DNA of 64,000 nucleotides. It comes from Campanula takesimana (lineage: Eukaryota > Streptophyta > Magnoliopsida > Asterales > Campanulaceae). Each line of letters opens with the position of its first letter. Within the stretch, counting starts at the first letter, position 1. The stretch covers positions 52,501 through 116,500 of the forward strand of contig JAOWBW010001121.1 of the NCBI GenBank assembly GCA_026119855.1. The letters are read 5' to 3'. Below are positions 1 through 10,407 of this stretch, one piece after another. The position numbers and the translations under genes are program-made. A model generated the notes under the pieces. The model searched no databases. It had not been told where the DNA came from and saw nothing but the letters and a program-made list of their open reading frames with translations.

Positions 1-122
1 TGCATACATACTATCTACATGCTACATACTACTATACATGAAACATAAATATATGAATGTTTATACAGTCATCCATGAATATTACTATTCTACTGTCCAT
101 TCTACGCTAACAAAATGCAGAT

Positions 123-2604
123 CTAAGAAGTCGATCCACTGGTATCGCCTTGAGTCCTCTTTCGTGGAGGAGGACGTCCGCAGGGAGCACCATCATTGTC
201 ACTAGAAGGAGGAGAAGCGCCACACTCCGCCAACTTGCGAAGACCCTTTGCCACCTTCCTATGCAACCTCTGGATCACTGCCCGTAGGCCTGACTCACAG
301 CGTGCCACAGCCTCATAAGTCTGAGGAGTCACCTAAGCAAAAAGTGACACAAGCATGTCAGAACAAGTCCAAATGAGAAGATGACTAAAGACAGAAGTGG
401 GATGAATAAAAGAAGGGGTAAAAGTACATACACTAACATGACCCACCGGGAACTGAAACTTTGGGGCTATCTCACCCTCCTTTTACTGAACCCCCACTGA
501 GGGTTACCGTGGTCATCTCTGTAGTCATACAAAGGAGCTCTAAAATCCCGATCAAAGGAAGAACCTGCTGGGCCCGGTGCCACTGGCCTAACCTGCCTCT
601 GTCCCATCTCCCGTAGTTTCTCCTCTATCACAACGCGTGGGCCCCCAAGGCGTGTCCAAGCAAAATAATCATATGAAGCTCCCTCTACAATAAACTGTCC
701 GGCATTAAGGCCCTCGGTCAACCTAACCCGGTCATGTAGAGATGCGGGATCGGTCATAAAGCATGGAGGATCCACCGGAACCATATAGACACTGACCGCA
801 CCATCCTGGGCTCGTACTCTCTCACCCAAATAAAGGGCATCCCCGCTATAGCCAATCTAAAGCCACCTCTGGCCCGTCGCCTCGAGTGCCCCTGCAGCAA
901 GCAACTCAGCATCTAGATCCACCCACGGATAAAGGACAGTCCCTCTCGGCCGAGGCCCTCCCAAAATGTTCTTCAGCTGAGCATATGTATAGTGCCAAGA
1001 GGTCTCGTCACCCCTACTCCTGCAGCTCGGTACCCATCGGCACATGGCTGGGTAAGTCGACTGAGCACTGGTCGTACAAAATCAGCTCAAGGCGAGAATC
1101 TCATAAGCCCAACACTGCAATGGGAGATCATAAAGCATAATCAGAAATAATCTACAAAAGATGGACAAAACAAAATCAGAAACAGACAAGAAACAGATCA
1201 TACCTCTAAGGCAAAGTGTAAGCAATCGACTGACGCCGACTGAGATCGACAACTCCGGTCCAAAGATCGATAAAGCTCTGTCAAGCCTGTAGATCCCTAA
1301 GCTATCCCCCTCACTACATCCAGATCTGATAGACATCCAAGCAGTGGAATCATCGCCGTGGTACCGGCGTTAGCGAAAATGGTCTGCGACAACCCATACC
1401 AAATAAATACTCTGGCCGTCACCTCTACATCACCGCCACCAGCCTCAAGAGCCACCAACAGCTCCTCATATCACCTCCTCAAGCCCCTATAGTGCACACC
1501 ATAACCACTCCTGATGTCTGTACAGTCGAACCCGATCAAGCTCTGAAGCCTATCTGCACTCCTATCAGCAAGAAGGGCATCATCACTCCATACTGGGATA
1601 CTGGTAAACCACAACCCGGTAAGATCCATGAAGTCCAACGGAGTCACCGTCACCTCCCCCAACCAAAATGGAATGTATGGGCGGTATCCCACCAATGCTC
1701 CCGTAGCGTCATGACCAGATCAGTACTCTTGGTCAACTCTCCCTGACCAGATAAGCTCTCAAAAGTGCCCCCAAGGCGGTGGCCCGCACCCTGCTCTGAA
1801 CAGTCTCTGGAGTCCTCTCCCACAAGCTATGCACAACACCACATGAGCCCCTCGACTTCAAAGGCGGCAATACAACCTGCAAACACAGACAGGTATACAC
1901 AGCTCAGGTATGCAATTAATCTAGAAATTTAGTTCATAACATGTGTAAATATAGATTATTGCAATATTACTCTACCAAATGCCGCAAAACATCCCCACAA
2001 ATACTTTAGCACATATACATCGCATGCTATATAACTCACAATCAAAACCCTAGTGTACCTAGGACAAGTCAACTCAAAATAGTCCAAGACATTACAATAA
2101 TTAACGGACAAAAGTCTAACATCATACAAGACAAACTTTCTCAACAAAATACTCACGCTACAACAAAGGTCAAGCCACACAGAAAGCACTTTTAACAAAG
2201 TCAACCAAGTCAAAATCGGTCCAAGATTACAACATTTACGGACAAAATACGACTTAACACAAAAATGGCATTTTTCAATAAAATCACCAAACTAACACTT
2301 TATTCATGCTACAAATAGCTTCAATTTCACAAATGCTCAATCAATTTGGGTCAAATCAGTCAAATCCACAAAAATCCCCAAATTTGAAACCTTTAAACCC
2401 TAAGTTTCAAATTCCACTCAAAAACTCAATTAAAATCAAAATTAATCACATAAAACGAGTTCTAAACTGAGTTCTTACCACCTCCCCTGTGGCATAGTAG
2501 CAAGAATGGAGTCGAGGATGCGCGTACAAGTACGATTGCTTGAAGTGTTTGAATTTCATGTGAGGGACATTCTTCTTTTGTTTCGGTGGTCCTCTTGGTG
2601 CCAT
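123..2604 (-). pseudogene. Plant mobile domain (PMD) protein pseudogene, four-exon model
   Basis: I model exons at 2604-2479, 1876-1204, 1114-433 and 332-123, with splice sites GTAAGA/GCAG, GTATGA/GCAG and GTATGT/TTAG. Exon 1 starts MAPRGPPKQKKN. Exon 2 carries the PMD core, including LGEVTVTPLDF, ARVFIWYGLSQTIFAN and LYRSLDR. Exon 3 opens with CWAYEILAL and YTYAQLKNIL, which match the MAIN/MAIL and 'phosphatase 7 long form' family pattern. Exon 4 is a basic, Ser/Pro-rich tail. The gene is broken by a frameshift near 1471, in-frame stops at 1297-1299, 1082-1084 and 857-859, and another frameshift near 470. PMD proteins act in gene and transposon silencing or ride on transposons. Here the gene lies antisense and upstream of a Tat-like 3' LTR, so it is probably the antisense ORF of that element. 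The domain call is firm; the exon limits are inferred. Confidence 0.75.
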
Positions 2605-2767
2605 TTGGAATCTTGAACAATCCTTGACAAGCCTCATTGAATTTGCCAAAGTTCATCCTTGATTTCTCACCTGCTTCTCTGCTTCTCTTCTTCTCCGATA
2701 GTGCGTGAGTGCGTGTGTGTTTATTCCTCTGTAAAAACACCAAAAAACTCATCTGTTATGCACAAAG

Positions 2768-2990
2768 ACGGACGAGCCTACACACTCGCCGTACGGCTTT
2801 AATACGAAAACCCAAAATGCCCTTAAGCATGTCCGTCCGCCTAGGTTCAGTCCGTACGGCGCCCACTTTGAAAAATGTGCAAAATTCCTAAAATGCCCCT
2901 TAGCGCTAAACGTGAATTGACCAAGCTTCCCATGGCTGTTTAATGAAGGATCCGTCCGCCCTAATACCAGCCGTACGGCGCCCTCCTCTG
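2768..2990. repeat. Dispersed GC-rich motifs CCGTACGGC and GTCCGTCCGCC
   Basis: The palindromic core CCGTACGGC occurs at 2789-2797, 2852-2860 and 2971-2979. GTCCGTCCGCC or a close variant precedes the last two copies. The surrounding sequence is AT-rich. Related forms recur inside the LTR at 5268-5312, which ties this block to the same element. Confidence 0.7.
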
Positions 2991-2999
2991 AAATTCAAA

Positions 3000-3600
3000 C
3001 TGTTTTTACAAATCAGCCCCTAGCTTTCCAAGAAATCACACCTAAGCCCCATATCTTGGGTAGATTACAACAAAGCACCTCTGCTTAACATTATTCAAAC
3101 TCAAACCCCATACTTTGGGTAATTTACAACCAAATCCTCCGTATTCAGTATTAATACATTTAAACCCCAAACTTTGGGTAACTTACAATCAAGTCCCTCA
3201 TTCAAAATAACTTACAACCAAGTCCCTCATTCGAAATAATTTACAATCAAATCCCCCGTGTTTAACATCAACATACTTAAACCCCAAACTTGGGTTATTT
3301 ACAATTAAAATCCTTACACCTAACAATAATTTACTTAAACACCAAACCTTGGGTAATTTATAACTAATCCCTTACATTCAACGTTTAGTTCAACCAAACC
3401 CCAACTTTGGGTAATTAGAAATCAAATCCATAATTTGAAATAACTTACAATCGAGTCCCTCATTTGAAGCAATTTACAATCAAATCGTCCATGTTTAACA
3501 TTAACACATTTAAACCCAAACTATGGGTAAATCACAACTAAACTTCTACAATCAACATAAAATTCACTTATGCCCTAGAGTATAAGTAATTACACTCAAA
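3000..3600. repeat. Degenerate tandem repeat with CCCAAACTTTGGG core
   Basis: About eight diverged units of roughly 60 bp, or multiples of that, share the pattern AAACCCCAAACTTTGGGTAATTTACAA. The core CCCAAA-TTTGGG is a short inverted repeat. Nothing in the block reads as protein. It fits the tandem-repeat-rich 3' untranslated region typical of Tat-lineage elements. Confidence 0.65.
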
Positions 3601-4162
3601 CTCCTCTAATGATGGCACTCAATTCTTAAAACCTAAACAATAGGTATTTTACATCTACAAATGCTCTAAACTTTACACACTCTACTTTGATCCCTCAAAC
3701 TTGCGATCTTCCATATGCTTTCCTCCGGGTTACAACAAATGATTATATTATGCTAAAATTCTAAAACATATTGCAAAACACTGCGATCTCTATGACTTAT
3801 CCTTAGTCCGTTCCTTAGGCCCGGAAGGCCACTATAAATTCCAAATTTAACGAATTTCGATCCGAAATTAAGGAACCGCTATAAACCCTAATGCAGGCTA
3901 AGGAGCCGCTATATGTCCTAAATTAAATTAATCTGCCGTATTAAGTTAATTTACAGGTTAAGGAAACCGTTACAAATCCTTTATTAATAACCGAATCGAT
4001 CCCAAGATACATGCATCCCGATATAATCGAAAGTGTTATTGGCGTTACCCGTACGATCCCAAGACACTTGCGTCCCGATTTACCGTCTACGTTACCGTTT
4101 TACCAAATCCTATGACCCAGAGGTTTTAGCGTCTCTATATACCATGGTTTTCGAGAAATTAT
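3601..4162. other. Non-coding stretch, internal to Tat-like element
   Basis: No credible gene is seen. Short repeated phrases occur, such as 'aaccgctataa' and 'cgatcccaagacac', which suggest decayed tandem repeats. Confidence 0.5.
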
Positions 4163-4690
4163 TTGATTCACGCGCTCCGTAAGATAGCTTCTTCATATAC
4201 CGTGTGTTTCATGTCTTTCGACATAGGTTGCTGGGTGTCCCCGGACATGATCTCAGTAATTGTTACCAGAGTCTTCGGACACGTTTGATACTTATTTGAT
4301 TCACGCGCTCCGTAAGGTTGCTTCTTCATATACCGTGTGTCTCATATTCTTTTGGCATAGGTTGCTGGGTGTCTTCGGACATGATCTCAGTAATTGTTAC
4401 CAGTGTCCTTAGACACGTTTGGTTACTTTTGATTCACACGCTCCGTAAGATTGCTTCTTTATATACCGCGTGTCTCATGTTCGACATAAGCTATTGGCGG
4501 TGCCCAACATCTGTTGTCATTATCCCCGGACATATTTAACTTTGTCTTGATTCACACGCTCCATAAGAAGTTCGCATCCCTATCTGTTTTTGATCTCGAT
4601 TGCTGAATCTTCTTCCCATACCGTGGTTTCCTGTTCGTTTGGCATAAAGGCCAGTGTCCTCGTTCCTTTTTTCTTTCTTTCCCCAGTAGA
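4163..4690. repeat. Tandem repeat, about 130-bp unit, four copies
   Basis: Units begin with TTGATTCACGCGCTCCGTAA or a close variant at about 4163, 4296, 4429 and 4547, giving spacings near 133, 133 and 118 bp. Each unit contains 'ATACCGTGTGT', 'GACATAGG' and 'TGTTACCAG' phrases. The short open frame across it is a by-product of the repeat. Confidence 0.8.
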
Positions 4691-4713
4691 TTCCGAACAA
4701 CGATTCTATGGTC

Positions 4714-4860
4714 TCTTACAAATGTTCAGTTTCATACATGATGGTGTCCCCAGCAGGAGCTGATGTCTCATTTTCTTTCTCTCTCTTCCTCCCTTACGAA
4801 TGTTCGTCTTCATACAGGATATTATCCCCCGCAGAGGATGATGTCTCATTTCTTTCCCAC
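4714..4860. repeat. Two-copy tandem repeat, about 80-bp unit
   Basis: The phrase 'AATGTTC...TCATACA...ATGATGTCTCATTT' occurs twice, near 4718 and 4799. This is a third tandem block in the untranslated part of the Tat-like element. Confidence 0.65.
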
Positions 4861-5339
4861 AGAGCACGAACTACGATTGGCTTGATTCCCATTAGAATAC
4901 GTACGTAGCCTGACAAAGGTTCAGCTGCTCGACCAATCTGGTCACCTTCTCCCCCGATTTGGAACTCGTGTTTTAGATCGTTTCCTTTCTTAATCGACGA
5001 CCCTCCATGCCTTGCAAGAAGCTTCACCAAGGGGCTACTGTTAGTAACCGATCTGAATATTAAGGACTTCCTAGACCTTCAGGAGCCTCCGAGGACATTC
5101 TAGGCAATTATTACTTAACAGGGACGTATCCAGCAGTTCCCCAGAGTTCCTGATTGACGAAATCAGTTCTAGGTCAAAATATATCAAGATATTGATCAAA
5201 TCCCGAGAACAAACTGATAAGGATTCGCTGAGATCTTGATCAGCACGTAATCCCAAGAAGGGCCACCGTACAACAGCTAATCCACTGTACGGCTAAGGAC
5301 CAGCCGTACGACCACTTTGGCTAGGTCCAGACTTTTCCC

Positions 5340-5347
5340 TATAAATA
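5340..5347 (+). promoter_or_regulatory. LTR TATA box
   Basis: TATAAATA lies 28 bp downstream of the last CCGTACG-type motif (5304-5312) and is followed by a CT-rich leader. This is the likely start region of element transcription. Confidence 0.6.
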
Positions 5348-5417
5348 AAGCTCTCCCCCCAGCCTCATAAAGACACTTTTTCACCGATAGGAAATCCATA
5401 ATAACAGCTATTCTCAG

Positions 5418-5441
5418 CCTCTCTCTCTCTCTCTCCCTCTC
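5418..5441 (+). repeat. CT microsatellite in LTR leader
   Basis: A run of CT dinucleotides with one CC interruption lies about 75 bp after the TATA box. Pyrimidine-rich leaders like this are common in plant promoters. Confidence 0.85.
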
Positions 5442-6030
5442 AAAACCCTCTCTTTGATACCTCTCTTTAGTCATCAAATAGATTCAACACCGCCATCAAC
5501 CAAAGGAGTGAAGATTCAACCTTCGAAGCCTCTTTGATCGGTTTGGTAACACGTTCTTACTCTTGCTTAATCTAGTTTATTCATATATTGCTAGATTTAG
5601 GGTTTTGTTCATCATTTGTGTTCTTGACCGATGATGATCTAGGGTTTTCATGAAACCCGCACTAGATCTAGGTCACATATTACTTACATAATGCTATATT
5701 TAGGGTAGCGATCTTCATGTTTATGTGTTTGTTCATATTATTCATGAGGTTCTTATTATTATGCTAGATCTAAGACTTATACATGCGTAACATATTAGAT
5801 CTAGGGTTTTAATCCTTATTAATGTGCACATAACATAGCCGATGATGATCCTAGGGTTTCATCAAACCCTAATATGATCTAGGAACTACTCCTAACCCTA
5901 ATCTTCCCCCTCTTTATGCATGATAGCTGCTTTATCTCTCTATTCTAAATTCATCAATGAACTACGCTGACCTGATCTTCTCACGTTGAGAAGAACGTAG
6001 GCAATCCTTGGATCCGGTATCAAACACTAA

Positions 6031-6048
6031 CACACACACACACACACA
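6031..6048. repeat. CA microsatellite
   Basis: Nine CA units lie just outside the inferred end of the Tat-like LTR. The next ~145 bases, to about 6194, hold nothing I recognise. Confidence 0.9.
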
Positions 6049-6194
6049 TTGATCATGATAGAAAGACCGATTCGTCGGACAATAGGAGTGATCACTATAA
6101 TATTCTTCTCTTATTGTAATTGGACCCCCGAACCCTATTATTCTCATAAATGGTTTTTCCGATGTTTTAACTACAAATAAAAAAACGTGCCCAC

Positions 6195-7713
6195 TCTCAA
6201 TTTCAATCAAGCGTATTCACAACATGATAGATCCAATTTCCGAAGCATATGGAATCCTAATAATAAATTCTTGCTCATTAGTCTTCCAATAATACCAAGT
6301 CTTGCCAAGAACATTTTATTAGACAACTTTGCAAGTTCTTCTACAAGAGTCTTGCATACTGAACATTCAGTACTTTGCCTTTACAAGTACTTTGACACAA
6401 ACCAATCAATTTCCTAGATCTTCATCAATAGACGTTAATTCCAAGGATACAAGTGGTTTCTTCCTTATCTTTCATTAAGAAACTCTTTCAAATGAATTAT
6501 ATGTCAACCACATATACAAGACTAGGAATAAGATTATGCTCCCACTAACTTTCTAGCAAACACAAGTCTCATTATTGATGAATTTTCAAACGCTTTGAAT
6601 GTTTCATCATAATGAAAATTTTAACTCCAAGAAGCTTGCTTCAATCCATCACATGGATTTCCACAACTTACATACTTTATTAGAATTTTCTAGATTCACA
6701 AAACCTTCAGGTTGTATCTAATACATCCTTAAGTGAGTTCCTGTTAAGGAACGCTGTTTTGACATCTATTTTTCATACTTCATATTCAAAATTTGAAGGT
6801 ATGGCAATGAGAATTCTAATATCTTTAAGCATGACTACGAGTGAAAAAGTTTTATCATAGTCAAAATATGAGTCAACCTTTTCACATTTAGTCTTTGCTT
6901 AAAAAGTATGTACCTTGCCATCCATGTTAGTTTTCTCCAAGAAAACTCAATTTCATCCTTTGGTTTTTACACCTTGGGTTAGAATGATCAAGTTCCAAAC
7001 TTGATTATTATACATGGATTGTCTTTAAATTTTATGACTCCAAGCCATTAAACTAATATGGAGCGGACTTCGCATTTTGATAGGTGGTAAATATGTCATT
7101 CTCAATAAACTTTACCTCAATACTTTCTATTACAAGAAATCCAATATTTCGTGTTATAGATTGTATCATATCATATATGCAAGTAACTTGTGTTACTTGA
7201 ATGATTTTCAAAACTCCTTGTGACAGTTTGTTCAACTTCCATCAATGGTTCAATGTTATTTTCTAGGTCTCGAACCATTCGAGATATATTTTACTCCCAC
7301 TAGTTCTTTTAGAGATAAACAATTTATCTAGAAAAGTACCATCACCAACAAACAATTTGTTTCTTAGAAGTAAAATAATATCCGCAAGTTTCCTTAGGAT
7401 ATCCCATGAAAATACATTTAATAGATTTAAGTGTGAACTTGTCCTAGACAAGTCTTTTCGCAAAAGTCTCACTTTCTTAAGTCTTCATGAAAGACAAACA
7501 AAGTTTTCTTTCATTCCATATCCCATATGGTATTTTGAACCTATTTTGATGGAACTCAAATTAGTGTAATCAAAGTAGTTTCCAATGTATATCCCCAACA
7601 CAAATAATGGAAGATCAATTCGACCGACTTTATCATCTAATGAACCATATCCAATAAGGTTCTTTTACTCCATTGAGACACACCATTCCAAAATGATGTT
7701 CTTGGTGGAGTTA
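6195..7713 (-). pseudogene. Copia-E pol relic: reverse transcriptase and integrase end
   Basis: On the minus strand a heavily mutated copia pol can be followed. The integrase end resembles WNGVSQ..KRTLLDMV and FMGYPKE. The reverse transcriptase includes IDVKTAFLN and a YVDD region, and the relic stops near IPYASEIGSIM. It matches the better-preserved copia-B at 32154-33690, so the two are related. Stops and frameshifts occur throughout. The rest of this element resumes at 17320, because a Tekay element was inserted at 7714. The left end is truncated, with RNase H and the 3' LTR missing. Confidence 0.8.
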
Positions 7714-10210
7714 TGACACGCCCCCAGGTCCCGGGATCCCCTAATAGAATCTCGAACCTGGATGGGAGTGCCTAACGAGAAACAAGAAACTTAATGACAT
7801 TTGTTTAACAAATTGACATGATATATATATACTCTAGAGTAAGGAGCTATACTAGCTCACAACACGAGTTCTAGACAAGAAAATTTAAAACCAAACTTAA
7901 TACATACACAGCGGAAACATGCCTAGCACATAAGCTGGCATTAGGAGTACTATACAAGATGTCTAGTGACAACAAGAACTGTCTACCCCCAAAATAAAGT
8001 GTTACAAAACCCATAATACATCGTCCTCACCAAGTGTAAAAGGACACAAGCCCCAAAATAATCACGACCTGCGAAGCAAGCTCCCAACTATGTCGAGCCT
8101 CACTGCGCACTATCCTTCCTTTCCTGGGGGGGGAAACAAATAAAGGGTGAGATAAATCTCAGTAAGCTATTAGATGCAACTACATGACATGTTATCATGC
8201 AATTCAAATAGATACTCAAGTAATCATTTATCAAGTATCATCAAGTAACAAGTATATGAGAGGATAATCCACTCATCAAGTAGCACATAAGGCTAAACAC
8301 GCAAGTTATAAGGATATTGCTTCCTTCCTTATTCCTCCCAAGAATACCATTGTTGTCGAAGCTTGTATTACTTTGACAATCACGATCAATAACAGGAACT
8401 GATTATTCAGTATGTATCAGAAGACCCGGTAACCAGTGTCATTCTCAATATCAGTACTCATGGATATTCATGAGGTGTTCGGGACGGGAATTTAGCATTC
8501 ACTTAAGTCAGGCTTATTGCTCCAACTAAGGAAGCTATGCCCTTACTATGGCCGGTAGTAAGGGGTCGGGCGGAAATCCATAGGGACCCGATTGTCACTT
8601 AAACCCCAGCTCTCGCGACAAGCGTGAACCTATACATTTTCGAACAAGCAAGGAGAACCAGCTGGACTCACACAAGAAAGTACAAGTAGATATTTACTTG
8701 AACAACGGGAGAAGAACTAATCCAAATGTAGTGGACTAGCTCAACAAGGAACATGCTTCAAGTAATCAAGAAGTCACCTTGTTATCAAGCAACTATATGC
8801 AATGTTTGCACATACACAACAAGAACATGTCTCATACACGTTAGTGCTTGTTCATAGCACTTTCAAGTTCACTACCATACATTTGTATTGGTGTCAATTC
8901 AAGTACAAGATTTTATTATCTTATATTCAAGTATTAATCCATTTCTATGGATGTTCAAGTCACGTACAAGCTTTTAATGTCTTATACTTCAAGTTATAAC
9001 TTCCAATCTTTGGACATTCAAACAAGTATAAGAGTTATACATTTACTCTTACCAAATCCCAATCCTATTCTTAGGATGTTCAAGTCTAATACCTTATGCT
9101 AATGCCTCTAAGGTACACAATCATTGGATTCACAACAAGTATAACACATTAGTGCTTGTTTATAGCACTTTCAAGACATAAAGAAGAGATACTACTCTTA
9201 TACTTATGTTCTCATTTTAATTCAATGAGTATACATATTTAAGACCAAGTATGATGCCCCTAAAGTAGCACAACACTTGCTAGGACATCTTATACTAAGG
9301 TTATATACCTTAACTAGGGTTACTTCCAACTTATACAAACTTTAAACAACATCTTTGTTTTTCAGGTGACTGTGCGGTCGCCCAAAATGGACTGTGCGGC
9401 CGCACACAAGCATGTCAATTTCTTTGAAAAACCCTTCAGAAAGATGTGCGGTCGCACAATCATTTTTGTGCGGTCGCACAGTGTACTAAAATGCGAAATT
9501 CTTATTTCTTTCCCAGGTTGAAATATTTTCCGTCCCAAACGTAGGAGTAACATTTACTAACCTTTTCAACATACCCAAAAAACATAAACAATGCTTAAAA
9601 CCAAGTCTTTCATTTCCTTTCATTAGTTTACACAGGGGAAATTTACTCCCTTTGTCCCAAATTTACAAATACCACAAAAATCACTCCAAACACAAAATTA
9701 ACAATCACAAGTATTGAGAATAACATTTATGCATGTTATTACAAGTAAGGGGGAGCTAATAACTTACCTAGTCAAAATTCAAGTTGACCAAAACTTATTT
9801 TTGTTCGGCCTGGAACGCTCTATTCGACGCCACGAATATTAATCCGGGATCGGAATCAAGAACGGAGGGATAATTAAACTCGAGGAGTCGGGAATAGGGA
9901 AAATTCTAAACCCTAGCTTATGATACAGAGAGAGAGCGTAAAGAAATTTGGGTGAAATGCCTTCTCAGGCAAACCCAAGTCTTGATATACTTGGAAGTTT
10001 TTAGAAATGACCTGTAGGCCCCTCAAGTTTCACTTTTAACAAAAAGGCCCTTAATGTCAAATTCTCACAAATGACCCAAAAGTCAAAACTAGACATTTAA
10101 CCACCTTAACTATTTAAAGCAGTTAATAAATTAACCCAAGTAAAACTAACACATAATATGCAAGTAACAAATATGTCAAATATTTAACAAGAAATTCGAT
10201 GGGTGTTACA
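7714..10210 (-). repeat. Tekay 3' LTR (left copy)
   Basis: This is the 3' LTR because the element reads leftward. It holds a cluster of TGTGCGGTCGCACA palindromes at 9370-9481. The small open frames inside both LTR copies are non-coding by-products; they occur at matching places in both. Confidence 0.93.
9370..9481. repeat. TGTGCGGTCGCACA palindrome cluster in Tekay LTR
   Basis: Four copies lie in 112 bp: TGTGCGGTCGCC, TGTGCGGCCGCACA, TGTGCGGTCGCACA and TGTGCGGTCGCACA. The core GTGCGGTCGCAC is palindromic except at its centre. The surroundings are AT-rich. The cluster is repeated at 16464-16575 in the other LTR. Confidence 0.9.
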
Positions 10211-10223
10211 TCCTCCCCACCTT
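10211..10223 (-). other. Polypurine tract of Tekay element
   Basis: On the minus strand AAGGTGGGGAGGA directly abuts the 3' LTR. This is the expected primer site for plus-strand DNA synthesis. Confidence 0.85.
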
Positions 10224-10245
10224 AAAGAAAATTCGCCCACGAATT

Positions 10246-10407
10246 TTACTTACCAAAGTTTTCAAATAGGCTCGGGTATTTATCTCGCATCTCTTTCTCG
10301 GTTTCCCAAGTAGCCTCTTCAATTTCATAATTTCTCCAAAGGACCTTCACAATAGGAATCCTTTTGGTACGCAATACTTGCTCTTTCCAGTCAAGAATTT
10401 CAACGGG
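10246..10407 (-). pseudogene. Chromodomain tail cut off by one in-frame stop
   Basis: The gag-pol frame ends at TAA (10408-10410), but the same frame continues for 53 codons to a TAA at 10246-10248. It reads PVEILDWKEQVLR, then IPIVKVLWRNYEIEEATWE and DKYPSLF. This is a Tekay-type chromodomain, with the typical W-R-N and E-E-A-T-W-E residues. The chromodomain normally steers integration towards marked chromatin. The premature stop removes it from the protein while leaving its sequence intact, so the mutation looks recent. Confidence 0.88.

Larger units (their letters stand above)
5039..6026 (+). mobile_element. Tat-like Ty3/gypsy 3' LTR
   Basis: The LTR starts TGTTAGTAACC directly after a purine-rich tract (AAGGGGCTAC). 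It holds a TATA box at 5340-5347 and a CT-rich leader, and contains 'GAACGTAGGCAATCC' near its end, a phrase often seen in Tat LTRs. The end at CAAACA (6026) is inferred from the TG...CA rule. The 5' LTR is outside the window, so the end and length cannot be confirmed. Confidence 0.6.

Noticed and set aside
2462..2752. Minus-strand frame of 96 codons near the PMD pseudogene
   Set aside because: The overlapping frame starting MAPRGPPKQKKN has a good splice donor and fits the gene model better; this one is a shadow.
4318..4539. Open frame of 73 codons
   Set aside because: It falls inside the 130-bp tandem repeats and reads as low-information sequence.
8802..8999. Small plus-strand frame, repeated at 15896-16093
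   Set aside because: Both lie in the two Tekay LTRs at matching positions; the duplication reflects the LTR, not a gene.
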